Counted from the first letter of the stretch, positions 33,357 through 45,256 are shown. The stretch is 64,000 nucleotides of DNA from Ectobius pallidus (GCA_964059195.1 CAXKWD010000006.1:11400530-11464529); one strand, 5' to 3'. The notes: generated by a model from the letters alone, not told the origin. Translations and numbers: made by a program.

Positions 33357-35071
33357 CATCCCATCTATGCTTTTACCGGACGCTACACCTATTCTCTTCC
33401 TGTTCCAAGACATTCCCTTCTCAACTGGTCCAAAACTATTCTCCAAAAGAAATTACTGTAAGTCAAAGATTCAGCCGCAGTTTCAACATCTTGAGAGTCT
33501 ACCGTTCTATCTAATTTATTGAGAACTTTCTTTGGATTTACTAGTACAATGCCAGTTTTCACAAAAGCATTTGTAAGTTTTATTTTACTGCAGTACCTTC
33601 TATATAATATATCCATCAACATTCTTCACCAGTGTTTCCTTATGAAGGGATGGGAAAACAGGCCTTGCATGGCTTTTCGATTTGTATTCCAAATCCTTTT
33701 TTAACTTATTATATCTGCCATACACAAGAATAAGTTTTCTCTAACTGCAGGAAGAAATAAAATACCAGCATGATGATTAATTGCTTGCAGACGTAGACTG
33801 TCAAAGTTACCCCAAGGATATCAAAGTAACCCCGTAGAAAGAAATAGTCTATAAGTAAACCAGTCACGTTCAAAACATTATTTAATTTATGCAGAAATAG
33901 TGAGATAGAAGTGTTGCTTCATAATTAAACATCAAAATCTTATTAAGATTATAAATTTTAACTTGGCTTCTAAATGTTTGAACACAATTTTTTTTTTACA
34001 AGAATGCAGTGATTTAAAGAGCAATGCTTTTATGGTTTTGACGAACATTAGACAATGGAAAAAGGACTAGTAGAATATGCTTTTCTTTCATGTGAAACGT
34101 ACTGTGGAGTAACAAGTGTGCATAATTCAAAACTAGAATGATCAGGGATATCAACAGTGTTCTTGAAAATATCTCATTGACATTTTAAACCTCGCCACAA
34201 TCATTCAGATCTGTTTTTATAGAACTATCCAAGTGAATCCAGTTGATGGTAACAGAATGTTGTAACTTTTATAAGGTTTAAATAGATCTTAAATATTTAT
34301 AGTAGGGGAGCTCAAGAGGGGATTTTGGGATTTACTCGAGCGCGTCAGATTAAGATAAGGTGGGTTAATTACGTGTTGAAAAGGTAATATGGTAATAGAC
34401 TGCAAACAACCATTTTTTTCAACCAGTAACAAAGTTTTTAATTGTTTTTATTTTTCTTTAGAGTCCATTAACCAATACTCCATATTCAGTTATAAGTAAT
34501 GAGTGTTTTTGGAAGTCTATGCTGATCTGTGGTGAACACCTCGTAGCAAAACATCTAATGCCTGTCTGTTCAAGTCTTTTCATTTTACACTAGCCATCAC
34601 TGGAAGTCAACACTGTTACCTTCATAAATCAAAATCTGCAGCTTAACTGTGGGGTGAAATATGTTTATTGCTTAAAAGAGAAAGTTGGGCAATGCCACCC
34701 CTCGAACTGGTCATCCTGTGAGCTGGGAACAGTACAACACAGTATAATTTAGTTGGGTTAGAAACGAAACCCTTAAAAACGAAATTTTGAATGGCGTACA
34801 GTACCTGGAAATAAAGCCGCAAAAATGAAAATGTAATGACATAAACCGAATCTTTGATCACAATAAACAGCATTTTTTTAATGTTTGGGTATTAATCTGT
34901 ATGATAAAAGTGATAACATTACCTGACAAATAACATTATCTGCGATTACATTAAGCAGCATCCACTGTATATGACAATAATAATTAATTTCTACATATAG
35001 TAATATTTAGGCTTGATTACTAAATTTCTACTTTTAAAAGTAGCCTATGTTCTGAATTAATCTAAATAGCT
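33357..35071. other. B3GALT6 intron, no confident feature
   Basis: A minus-strand frame at 33389-33622 (AFVKTGIVLVNPKKVLNKL) recalls the C-terminal part of pogo/jerky-type transposases, but is too short to call. The rest to the exon 2 acceptor is AT-rich without a recognised repeat. Confidence 0.35.
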
Positions 35072-35085
35072 TTTTTGACTTTCAG

Positions 35086-35374
35086 GTTATATAACAGTGA
35101 AGATATATCTGTTGGAGTGTGGTTGGCAGCAGTAAAAGATGTCTACAGAGAACACGATCCTCGCTTTGATACCGAGTATGTGTCTCGTGGTTGTTCAAAC
35201 CGTTACTTGGTTACACACAAACATGACGAGGAATCCATGAGAACAATGTTCAACTCCTTAAGATCGACGGGGAACTTGTGTGTGAAAGAATACAAGATTA
35301 GGAAATCTTACATTTACAATTGGAATGTTCCTCCCTCTAAATGCTGTGTTAGAAACGATTCAAATATACCTTAG
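35086..35374 (+). CDS. B3GALT6: Beta-1,3-galactosyltransferase 6, exon 2
   Basis: After the acceptor TTTTTTGACTTTCAG (ending 35085) the exon supplies the last base of Arg240 and residues 241-335. It carries the GT31 acidic motif SEDISVGVWLA (244-254), then REHDPRFDTEY, SRGCSNRYLVTHKH, and the C-terminal NVPPSKCCVRN block before TAG at 35372-35374. All match the vertebrate B3GALT6 C-terminus closely. The phase-2 junction AG|G is consistent with exon 1. The 15436-bp intron between them holds a LINE, composite repeats, long-TIR element A with its hAT, and a fold-back mariner. No 3' polyadenylation site could be assigned before the next mariner remnant. Confidence 0.96.
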
Positions 35375-35562
35375 TGTTGTTGTAGGTATGAATACTGACA
35401 GGACAGTCAAATTTGATGTTGTTTTGTAGGATTTTCATGGAGATCAGAGAATGTGAGTAGGGGTAACCTTGCACTGCATGAAGAATTATTTGTATGTGAA
35501 CAAAGTGTAGGCCTTTATTATTTCCACAGAAATCTGCCATATCCTGACACAATTCCTATGTA

Positions 35563-36224
35563 CGAGGGCTTTTTTTTTTCAACCTCCGATGGGGCATAAA
35601 ATGAAAACTACAGTGAAAATAAAAACTTTTATTTTGAACATCTAGCTACTTCTCTACGTAGTCGTGTTCTGATTGAGACATTTGTCGTAGCATGGTACCA
35701 ACTTTCCAATACCCATTTCATAGAAGCTTGCCATCAGCGTATTGAGAAGGGTCTGAACAGCATTTTGAAGTGTTTTGAAATTCTTCATTGGCATGGAAGC
35801 CAGATCTTGGGTTTGTTCTGGAAATTTGTGTGCATCAATCGTTTGGATTGTTTGTTTGATTCTGGATGGTTGTAACGAATCCACATTTCATCCCCTGTCA
35901 CGATGGATTTCAAAAACTCGTTCCCGTGCCGAGTGACTTTCATCTTTTTCGGCAGCTAAAGAAAGATCTGGGAGGACAATGTTTCCACGCCAACGAAGAA
36001 CTTCAAAACACTTCAAAATGCCATGAAGATCCTTCTCAATACGCTGGCGGCAAGCTTCTATGAACAGGGTATTGGAAAGTTGGTACCACGCTATGACAAA
36101 TGTCTCAATCGGAGCATGACTATGTAGAGATGGTGTACTTAAATGTTCCAAATAAAACAGTTTTGATTTTCACTGTGGTTTTCATTTTATGCCCCATTGG
36201 ATGTTGAAAAAAATATAGCCCTCA
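35563..36224. mobile_element. Fold-back mariner made of two 3' ends
   Basis: TA duplications at 35561-35562 and 36225-36226 flank inverted ends beginning GAGGGCT and sharing ATGGGGCATAAAATGAAAAC. Both halves encode the transposase C-terminus facing outward: minus-strand FYEMGIGKLVPCYDKCLN at the left and plus-strand SDFHLFRQLKKDLGGQCF plus KVGTTL-type text at the right. It is 662 bp and a different mariner family from 32459-33354. Confidence 0.85.
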
Positions 36225-36428
36225 TACTATGACAATAACAGTTTCCCTATTCTGGATTCTTGAAAGCATCAGTTTCAAGTGAATAATGGTTTATCATTCT
36301 TCCAACCAGGTTAGTAGGATAGTTGATTCGAAGCTGCCGTCTTGTGGGAAAAGGTCTGTATTGTGTAGGGAAGTCAAAGAAATGCTAGGTGGAATGGGGG
36401 ACCAATAGGAAATTGTTGAATCTTTAGA

Positions 36429-36590
36429 AGTAGAATGATGGCACGCATATTACACTTATTGAATTGAATATTACTTATTTATAAGGCGACACAAAATGGC
36501 GAGTGACTGGCTGGACTGGAATCACATGAAGAACTGACCGTTCACAAGGAAGAGAACACTATGGTTGACTCTGGTTCCCTGTTGCTAGGG
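36429..36590. repeat. Dispersed repeat, copy 1
   Basis: Contains AAAATGGCGAGTGACTGGCT and GACTGGAATCACATGA. The same ~140-bp text recurs at 40190-40330 with indels, in the same orientation. It has no coding content. Confidence 0.6.
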
Positions 36591-37339
36591 CTTACAAGGT
36601 GTAGTTAGCTCGCTAAGGCTGGAGGAACCTTCATCTGCTTTTCCTGTTCTAAACTTTATATTTATTAATTTAACCTTGATTCTGTTATGTTGTAATATTA
36701 TTATTATTACTTACTATTTCAATATTACTTTAACATGTATTTATTCTGTTCCTAGAAGTTGAATTTTATTGCTAGAAGAAATAATTCCCTATTTATAACA
36801 TCAGAACATTATCGATAAAGCTACTTACTCAACATATGTATTTTTTTTTTATATTTTAACATAATTGTATTATAAATTTTGTATTTGTGTTGTAAATTAA
36901 TATAATAATTTGTTATTCTGCTTTCATATTCGCCCAAGGCCACAACTTCTCTTGTCTATGATGCCCCCCACTGATCAGCACTCAACAGGATTCCCATCTG
37001 CGCCGAGGAGCTGCGCTGTCGCACACACTCATATACGACATCCTACCCAATAGGGGGTTACGATGAGAGATTCTCTCTGTGTGAGTGAAGTTCAATGTAA
37101 TTTATATATAAAGCAAAATACCATATATAATATAAAATAAACATTATAAACGATATGACCTGTAAAGTATGGGTTCCAATGAATAAATAAATAAAAAATT
37201 ATTAATACATTTTAAAACAGAAAAAATGGCTTACCAAGTAGAAAACTTGGTTTTCTTTGCTTTCCACTCCATCAAGGTCATCATCATTACTGCTGTTATC
37301 ATCACTGTCGTCAAACAAATGAATAATGATGTTTTCAAT
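36591..37339. other. Intergenic, nothing recognised
   Basis: AT-rich sequence between the dispersed repeat and the transposase remnant. No gene or repeat is supported. Confidence 0.4.
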
Positions 37340-38890
37340 TTAGTTATCTCGTAGCCCTTCTTTTACAAAATCCTCTTCTTGCAGTGCTTCGGTATGACGA
37401 ATGCAATTCTGCCAGTCTTTGACCGACACATTATTTATGCAATCATGTAATAATTTTCTAACATCTTTAATTTTAAAAGTACAGTTTGTTTTGCCCACTT
37501 CACCCTTTACTTGCGCCCGTAAGAGTACTATCGGATTGTACTGGCAATGGTAAGGGGGGAGACGCACTACTTCATGTCCCATTTGCAAGAGCAGCTCATC
37601 TTTATTAACCCTTAAGCTTACACAAGCAATAGGTATCGTCACTTAGGTCTAAGTACAATAGTTAAAATAATAAAAAAATATATATACAAGTAATCTAAAA
37701 CTAGGAATTGATTTCAAATAACATAGGCTATATTCACAATAAAAATAAGAGAATAATAACAGTTATAATAATCTAAAACTAGGAGGTGCTCATTTAGAAT
37801 TACCTAAATTCAGAAAGCCGCATATCGCACTCCAAGTACTCTTGTGGTGAGTAAAAAGCTTTTAATTTGAACCAGTTTTTAACTTTCCAATTGAAGGATT
37901 TTAGTGGGAGTTCTTCTATCTCAGAAGGAAGCTTGTTGAAGAGTTTTAGTTGTTGGTAAGTATGACTGTTATTACTCTTACTTAGACGGTTGTTTGGCAA
38001 GTCTAGTTCATGTCTGTGCCTGGTATCATAATTATGTACTGCTGATCGTTCCATGAATACATTTATATTTTCTTTCACATGCATGATACTAGCGTACATG
38101 TATAGAGAAGGTAATGTCATTATTTTATAATTTATAAAGCTGGGCTTGCATGTTGTCCGTTGTTCTAAATCTAACATCATTCTAACTGCTTTCTTTTTCC
38201 AAATGAAGGCATTTTTTGCAGTGGTGCAGTTTCCCCAAAGTCTAATCCCATCAAGTTCATATGGTCTGTAATTACTTCTGTGTTGTTTGACAATAACGAG
38301 CAACAGCAATTGTGTGTGAAGGATTATGCGGTAAATTTTTACTTTGAAGCCATGACACAATATCAACTGTTTTAGTATTACTACTGGGGATTTTCTCTTT
38401 AAGCATAGAGTGTTAATTTGCATTATCCATCACTATTATAGATCCTTCTTCCAGACTCCTTACCAAGTTTACAAACCATTCTCTAAACACTTGGCTATTC
38501 ATCTCTTGGAGGTAATAAATAGAACTTTGGGATTGAAAAACGGAATCTGCCCCTTCAGTAAAACCATGATGAGCTGAGCTTGCAAGACATACTATTAAAC
38601 GAGACCCTTTACCCAAAGGAATTCTTTGTAGAGTCCTGCCAGATAAATTTCCTACTACGATTTTGATTTACCCATGTCTCGTCAAGGTATATGATAGGAT
38701 GGGGATTATTTTCATTTCTGATAACGTGCATTTTCCTAAAAAATGCCACGTGTGTAGTTACGATATCTTTCCTTTCCATTAAGAAACGCCTACCATCATT
38801 ACATTTCCTGTATCGAAAATCAAGTTTTCTAAGTATCTTATGTAAAGATGTAATACCGCCCTTGTAATTGATCTTTTCTTTCAATATATC
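37340..38890 (-). pseudogene. IS630/Tc1-type DDE transposase, split by a LINE
   Basis: Leftwards from 38884, the frame gives KILRKLDFRYRKCNDGRR, then IIYLDETWVNQN (first catalytic Asp), and after a shift GKGSRLIVCLASSAHHGF, EMNSQVFREWF and SIIVMDNAN (second Asp). A LINE 3' piece interrupts here. The protein resumes at 37640-37340 with HEVVRLPPYHCQYNPI, AQVKGEVG and DWQNCIRHTEALQEED. The third catalytic residue, normally Glu in the YNPIELIWAQVKG context, reads Val here. The family is a Tc1/IS630-related insect transposase. Missing Glu, a frameshift and the insertion make it inactive. Confidence 0.75.
37640..38423 (-). mobile_element. 5'-truncated LINE inserted in the transposase
   Basis: The minus-strand frame 37800-38423 encodes the C-terminal region of a LINE polyprotein: IRLWGNCTTAKNAFIWKKKA, VRMMLDLEQRTTCKPSF, HNYDTRHRHELDLP and LFNKLPSEIEELP. 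The RT core is absent. The 3' boundary near 37625-37640 was not fixed precisely. Confidence 0.7.
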
Positions 38891-38904
38891 CCTTAGTTTA
38901 AAGA

Positions 38905-39080
38905 AGACTTCTTCAGAACCTCACTGAGAGGAACATTAAATAACCGTTCAGTTGAAAATATTGGCAAAGAACTATACAACAATTTACCGGAGGACATTAA
39001 AAAAAAGAAAATTATAACTGAAAAGCTAAAAAGTACAAAATCTTACCTAGCGGAAAACTCTTTCTATAATCTTGCTTAAT
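38905..39080 (+). pseudogene. LINE C-terminal scrap
   Basis: The plus strand reads LRGTLNNRSVENIGKELYNN, LPEDIKKKKI and a closing SFYNLA before TAA, which is the extreme C-terminus of a LINE ORF2. It abuts the 5' end of the transposase remnant, so it is a separate truncated insertion. Confidence 0.55.
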
Positions 39081-39636
39081 TCAAAGGTATCTGTTTAATA
39101 AAAAATATATATATTATTGCATTTATTTGTACATTTCTACTGTTGTAAAAACGTTCTGTCGTTACTGTAAATAATATTAACTCTTTCTTCTCTATGTTTT
39201 GTAAATCTCATTTTTGAACTAGTGTTAAATAATTATTTTTGTCTAAATTATCTTGTTGTATTGAATTGAACTGCCCCCCCCCCGAGGACAAGCTTTGCTT
39301 TTTGAGTGGCGTTCAAAACCATATTTATATAAGTTACACTTATATTGTAATTTTGTAACAATGTTGCAAAATAAACAAAAGTTTTTTAAGAGTAGGATAT
39401 TCACCACGATCATAAAATTCTTTTACAGAACGGTGAATAACGTCTTTCTCGAAATCGTCCAATTCTGTGACTGGCTTTTAAATTTTTCCCTGACAAATGT
39501 ATTGCACTGTACTTAATGATATGCCACATGCTTTCACGACTATGCACAAAGAAAATCGTTCCCGGGCCCAAGGGCCTGCGGAAAACATCGTCGGTCACAA
39601 CTTTCTTGAGGTGCTGCTTTCCGATTTATCGCAGTT
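39081..39636. other. Intergenic, nothing recognised
   Basis: A minus-strand frame (39410-39598) has no recognised motif. No gene or named repeat is supported. Confidence 0.35.
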
Positions 39637-39709
39637 CCCTGATTGATCCTGCCAGTAGTCATATGCATGTCTCAGTGCAAGCCGAAGTAAGGTGAAACCA
39701 CGAATGGTT
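39637..39709 (+). rRNA. 18S rRNA 5'-end fragment (pseudogene)
   Basis: CTGATTGATCCTGCCAGTAG and TCATATGC match positions ~3-30 of eukaryotic 18S rRNA. Then ATGTCTCAGTGCAAGCCGAA and GTAAGGTGAAACC match positions ~50-85, with the ~22 nt between removed at a shared ATGC. About six substitutions are seen relative to the usual sequence. Neither side is rDNA. It is a nonfunctional scrap. Confidence 0.85.
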
Positions 39710-40611
39710 TTGCTTATCTCTAAATAACTCTACTTTTTCTTCACAATTTTCAAGCGACTTGAAGTAATTGTACACATTGTAAATCACATTTTTAGACTGT
39801 TGTCTCATTCCGAAGCCATATCACTAAAGAAAACACTTCTACACAAAAAACAAACCAGAGTCGATAACCTGCATTGGAGGGGTATGATGTCATATGAGTG
39901 CGGTAAGTGCTATGTTTGTCCTTGAAACCTCGGGTGAATATGAAAGCACTATAATGTTTATGTTATATATTTTGTAAAGAAATTTCCACGTTGTACATAT
40001 TTCTTAGAATTGTAAATTATACTCTTATTTGTAACTATATTGATGTGTTCTATGACTTGTAAGATGTTTGATGGACTGAATAAAATAAAATCAAACCTAA
40101 TGTAGCCATTGATGAAATTGAAAGCATTAGAAGTAACAGGAAATCACTCGCTTCATTTCTTTGCGCATCGCCAATTGTTGTGATCTTTAATAGTAGAATG
40201 ATGGCATGCATATTACGCTTATTGACTTGAATATTAGATATTTACAAGGTGTTGCTTATACAAAATGGCGAGTGACTGGCTCGACTGGAATCACATGACA
40301 AAACTGTTGACATGAAAGAGAACACTGTCATAATAAAATCCATAGAGTACATGTGTCGGTATCGACTGCACGTGAAAGGGTCAATTTTTTCCCAACTGCA
40401 CGCAAGCTACTGAATTGTAAACAGCCCAACTGCACATGAGCGGGTATAGGTCTACCACAAATACATCAGAGGCACATAATTTAAGTGCGTTTTTTTAACT
40501 TCTTGACAAATGCCCTGTTCTAATAGGGTATGCCTGGATATTTTAACTACTTGACAAATGCCCTTCGGCATGTATGCAAAGGTATTTTATCTTCTTGCCT
40601 TTCAGCTTGTA
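39710..40611. other. Intergenic with dispersed repeat copy 2
   Basis: 40190-40330 is the second copy of the repeat at 36429-36590. TGACAAATGCCCT occurs twice (40503, 40553), and ACTGCACG/ACTGCACA words recur at 40366-40440. No gene. Confidence 0.5.
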
Positions 40612-41200
40612 TAATACTAGGAGGTGCCCGCAGCTTGCACGCGAATCATTCATAAACTAAACCATTAATAATTAATAAAACAGCTAAAATTCCGGCTTTA
40701 GAGTACATTCCACGATTAGAAAGCGCTGCCTGGGAAAACGATCTCAGATTCGATTATGCAGTTCCAAAGCTACCTGTGAACACATAATACATATTGTTTC
40801 TCAACTGTTTGTGACAAATGAATATGATGAGATTTTAATTTGATAAATTCAGTGTAATTTTCAGAAATTATATAATTTTTCAAGGGAAGGAGTGGTTTGT
40901 TTGGATATTTATTGCCCGCAATACTTCCAGGGTTGAACTATCAATATATTATAGCTAGTGCCTGCAGCTTCACCCGCCATTATTAATTAACTCCAGGATT
41001 TTTAAGAAATTTACACTGTCAGTTTATTAAAAATGTTTGTGGTTCAGAGCTATGAAAATTGAAGTAAAAATAAAATTAGAATATTTGTTCATTGTGTTCA
41101 TTTCACTTAGCGCCTTATATAATAAAGAAACGGTTTTCCTAATTTTGTACTCTTCATGAAAGTTTAGACTGCGAGAGATGAACATCGCCGAGTATACCCG
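40612..41200. repeat. GC-headed dispersed repeat, copy 1
   Basis: Starts CTAGGAGGTGCCCGCAGCTT and shares long stretches with copies at 55366-56010 and 63365-64000: CATTCCACGATTAGAAAGCG, GCAGTTCCAAAGCTACCTGT, TTCAAGGGAAGGAGTGGTTT, CCAGGATTTTTAAGAAATTT. The type is widespread in insect genomes and is usually attached to RTE-like elements; the autonomous partner is not visible here. Confidence 0.7.
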
Positions 41201-41559
41201 ATGTCTCACAAAGTGAGGGAGCGAGTGAGCATGCTATTTAGGGCCGTTGAATTGTATAAGAGTGGATGACACTGCATTTTTAACCATACCTATGAATAGC
41301 AAATAGGCCGGCATTCGTAGAGAGTCCTAAGTCTCCAAAAGATGGGAAGGAAAATGCAGGAATAATTGCCGTGCGCAGTTGACCTATACCCAAAACTTAC
41401 CGTTGTGCGCAGTTTGACCTTTATGCAAAACAGACCTCCGCATGCAGTCGGGCACTTTAAAACAGCTAGAAATTTATCTTGCGAGCAGTCGGGGTCCTCC
41501 AGAGCACACAAATTTTAAGCAAGAACCAAAAAGCACAAATGGATACCACAGAAATAGAA

Positions 41560-41876
41560 CAGACGGAGTGTTCTGGTCGGTTGGAAAGGAAAAATTGAAT
41601 TGAAAACTTTGGGAATGTGTAAATGGTCCTTATGGTAAATTACGTATTTAGGAGAGAAAGAGGAAAATACTGGCCACCAGACTTGACTAAGCTGTAGACA
41701 ACCGTCCCTATTCCAAGGCCTCTGTTACAATATGTACCCAGCATTATATCGGCCTTCCCAGGATCTTGTCTGATAGAATTATCCTTTCTCACTCCCAAAT
41801 AGGGCACTGTCCATGAAAAGAACATTACTACTATTGAATTTAATTTTTCCTTCCCTACCAATCAGAACACTCTGTT
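41560..41876. repeat. Inverted-repeat element, boundaries uncertain
   Basis: GAGTGTTCTGGTCGGTTGG and AAGGAAAAATTGAATT at the left are inverted, with changes, at 41835-41876 on the right. No target duplication is found. It is MITE-like and noncoding. Confidence 0.5.
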
Positions 41877-41970
41877 TGTTACATTCCCCCCTCCCCCAGC
41901 CTTGCTTTGTCTTTCCTATACAAGGTTACTGACTAGACAATATTTTGAGTAGGAATCCATGTCTGGAAAC

Positions 41971-42151
41971 CAGGGCCGCCACATGGGGGGGGGGGGTGTT
42001 GCCGGGCCCCAAAATGTTCTGTTACATGAGTAACGAGAAGGAAGCTCCACGGAGAAGGGAAGAGATAACTGAATGAGGATGGTCGGCGGTCGGTGAGGGG
42101 CTCGCGACCAGTACATCGTCTTGGGCCTGACATCGAGATGTGGCGGCCCTG
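41971..42151. mobile_element. hAT MITE, 181 bp
   Basis: Perfect 14-bp inverted ends CAGGGCCGCCACAT and a perfect 8-bp target duplication CTGGAAAC (41963-41970, 42152-42159). The interior (GAAGGAAGCTCCACGGAGAAGG) matches 14800-14850. Confidence 0.93.
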
Positions 42152-42171
42152 CTGGAAACATACCATTTCCA

Positions 42172-44265
42172 TGCTATAACCATTGCAATGTCTTATTAGT
42201 ATGCAACCGGTAGGCAGTACATGATGTCAGAAGATCATCTGATGACCTAAGATGTAATCAAAAATCGAATCAAGTGTTACAGCCATTTCATAATTACGGG
42301 TGGGACATTCTAGCACGTTATGACAAGTATTTTTGTTCATTACATATAAAAAATGAGCTAGAACTTCTCTGCTCATTCTGTGAAATTTAATGTGCCTTCT
42401 AAACATTATTTAAAATTGATTTTAAATATTTAAAATTTGCTTTAAAAAACTATTACGGGTGGGACATAATTTGGACAATGATTTTAATGGTGCTCAAAAG
42501 TAGTTCATTTGCTGTTCTGCTATTAATGTTAGAGACTTCATGTTATTATTAATGAAGGTATAAGGGATGGAATAAAAATTATAAACAGTTTCCAGATTGT
42601 CAGAACTCTTATTTAACTCTTACAATAATAATTTAACAAAACTATCACCATTACAGGTGGGACAAAATGTCACTGTTTGTTATTTTACATATAGTCACTA
42701 ACCACACATACTTTAAGTTAATCTTGTGCCAAATTGTACCTTAAGACATATATTTTCTCAAATCAAAAAGGACATAGCTGATTACTCTTGACTACCTAGT
42801 TTTAATGAATGTTAAAATTATGCTATAAATGTAAAAAAAAAAAAAAAATCAACCGCAACATAATAAATACATAATTCACAGATTTTACACATGAAACACC
42901 TTCAAATACATATAATTTCTTAATATTCAGTGAATTTGAAGTATTAAACTTTTATTTGACTACCCGTTTTATAACATCTCTCTTATGAGGGAAAAATTCC
43001 CATATTTTATGAAAAGGCTGTACAGTAGAATTGCTTGTGACTCAGTAGGGGGCCAAGGGGTAGAACGGGACCCTAAGGGATTATTTTTTAAATAAATAAT
43101 CTGTTTATACTATTCAAACCAAAATTTTTATATAGCTAAATGAAACCATTCTTTACACTTGGATTTTTTTAAAAAATAGTCACTGTTGCACCGTGGCACT
43201 TAAACTAAAGAACAGTAACATACGGTTTTACCCCGTACACTGGGGTAGAACCGGGTTCTGCCAGGGGTAAATAATAATAACAGCCTAAGAGGACTTTGTA
43301 GTCTAATTAATTAGCGGTAACACTTCCAACTTATAGAAAACGAATAAGTGAGTGAATAAATACTCAAGTTAAATAAGTCAATAAATAAATTTAAAAATAG
43401 CCTACCTTTCAGAGCAGCCTCTTCACGAGGACTGAGGCACATTGTGGGAAGCGGCTGCCAACTTGTACCCCATTGTTGTATTTAAAATGGCATCAATGGC
43501 TAGTCCCATATTTTCCTCTAACCAAGCCTACCTGTTTGTTACACGAGTGTATGTTCGTGGCATTATTTCACTTTTTCCTAGAAATAATAATAACAATAAC
43601 AATAATAATAATGTTCATAATAATAATAATAGCAATAATGGCTTAAAATCATAATTTCTTGCAATATTAATACTGCGTATAACATTTCTTCATATTTTTA
43701 TCTCGTAATTTTTTGATCAGAAATGAAGATTTCAGTTCAAATTATTTTAATTTTACTCTTTTATTAAATTCGAAAGATCAGTACAGTCAGCTTTTCCATT
43801 AAGTTCTAGGCCTACATAATTAGTCGAATAAATTGTAACATCAATCTACTGTAGTTATCATTTCAGCCTACAATCAGTGGCTTGCGGTATAACCCGATTT
43901 CACCCTGCCCGGTTTTATATTTACGTCCTTTTTTATAAAAAAGGAACATCCAATTGCCAATTGCTTCACATATTCTTAAGGCTAATACAATCCTCTTTCA
44001 TTGTACTTACTTGGAGAAATACGTGACCTGGACTTCCCTCTTCCTAGATAAAACCGTATCCTTCAGAAATAGCTTCAAACACAATATGCATTGGAACTTG
44101 AGAAAAAATTGACCTGCTTGCACGAGGGTGGCAATGTCAATGGTTCACTGTGTCCTCGAAACGCTTCTTCACCAAACGGTAAATTTCAGGGGTATACAGC
44201 GAAGATTAGAATGTACCCGGTTTCACCCCGGCACCCGGTTGTACCACATGATCCCCTACTTATTG
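42172..44265. other. Noncoding stretch with degenerate repeats
   Basis: ACGGGTGGGACA-type words recur at 42295, 42454 and 42653. Between ~43046 and ~44262 the ends are loosely inverted (AGTAGGGG with GGGTAGAACGGG facing GGTACAACCGGG), which resembles pogo/Tigger-type termini, but no clean target duplication is visible. An AAT/AAC microsatellite lies at 43580-43635. No gene is supported. Confidence 0.4.
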
Positions 44266-44269
44266 CAAC

Positions 44270-44690
44270 CAAATTTATTTTCTAACAATGCCAGGGGAGA
44301 TCGAAAGTACTACAATCAACATTTGTGTCTATGGTTGAACACAATTTGTTTCTGGCTTTTGCACTGGATGTGTTGCTAACCAACAACAGTGGCTCGATGT
44401 GATGACCATGAATGTCACTGCACACATTGTACCAACCATTCAAGTTTCGGTACACTCCTCCATCGCACCTCACATCCAGGTCACTTGGCCAGCGACCATA
44501 ACTTGTACTAGCAGTTCTTCCTTTGTCTGCACATCACACTCTTCATACAACCCCAGAAGAAATAGTCCAACGGAATTAAAACCAGCGCTCATGCGGACCA
44601 TGCGATTGGACCACCTGTCTATCCACCTTTGTCCAAATCTTCAGTTCAGATGTCTCCAAAGTCAACATCCGAGGCATTGTATCGGTTGTA
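44270..44690 (-). pseudogene. Mariner-like transposase, C-terminal half, decayed
   Basis: Minus-strand text in shifting frames matches the end of the DUF4817-type mariner-like transposase: RWIDRWSNRMV, then FNSVGLFLLG in place of the usual PDLTPLDFFLWG, KEELLVQV, and finally NVCSDIHGHHIEPLL. The catalytic Asp of that block reads Asn. Several frameshifts. It is the complementary half of the fragment at 4.4-4.8 kb, from another copy. Confidence 0.5.
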
Positions 44691-44976
44691 GCATCATAAG
44701 GTAGGTTTCCAGACAGGGGTTCCTACTCAAAATGTTGTGTACCCAGTCCCTCTCCTAGCCCTAGGAGTTTGTAAGGTGCATTTCCGAGCACCTGCTATAA
44801 TACATATATTTTCCCAGTTAGCTCACTTCCCCAGAAACTTGGAATCAATTCTCCTACTCACCAGGTTGGAAGTCCGAGGAACCATTATCTGTTCTTAGTA
44901 ATGGGAAAGTCTGAAATCACATATCAAGTGTTCATCGAACAGTGCCTGTGAATTTAGTACAGTTACATCTAAAAGA

Positions 44977-45250
44977 GGGGGTACGCCGTAGTGTAGTGGT
45001 TGAGGCGCTGCGCTACAAACCGGAAGGTCGCGGGTTCGATTCCCAATGAGGTCGGAGATTTCAATTGGCCTAATCCTTCTGGTGGCACTATGGCCCTGGG
45101 GTCGACTCAGCCTCTAACAAGAAATGAGTACCAGGAGCAATCCTGGGGGTAAAGGCGGCCGGGGCATAAGGCTGACAACCTTACCACCTTCACGTGCCGA
45201 ATGTCCAAAATCTGGGAGCCTCAACCTCCTGGATCACTTTACCTTTACCT
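44977..45250 (+). mobile_element. tRNA-derived SINE with 14-bp target duplication
   Basis: The direct repeat TTACATCTAAAAGA lies at 44963-44976 and 45251-45264. The head has an A box (GTAGTGTAGTGGTTGAGG) and a B box (CGGGTTCGATTCC), and the tail is a CCTTTA repeat. It is inserted between the decayed mariner and piggyBac remnants. Confidence 0.9.
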
Positions 45251-45256
45251 TTACAT

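Noticed and set aside
43046..44262. Pogo/Tigger-like transposon
   Set aside because: The ends are only loosely inverted and no TA duplication is visible, so I kept it as a remark only.
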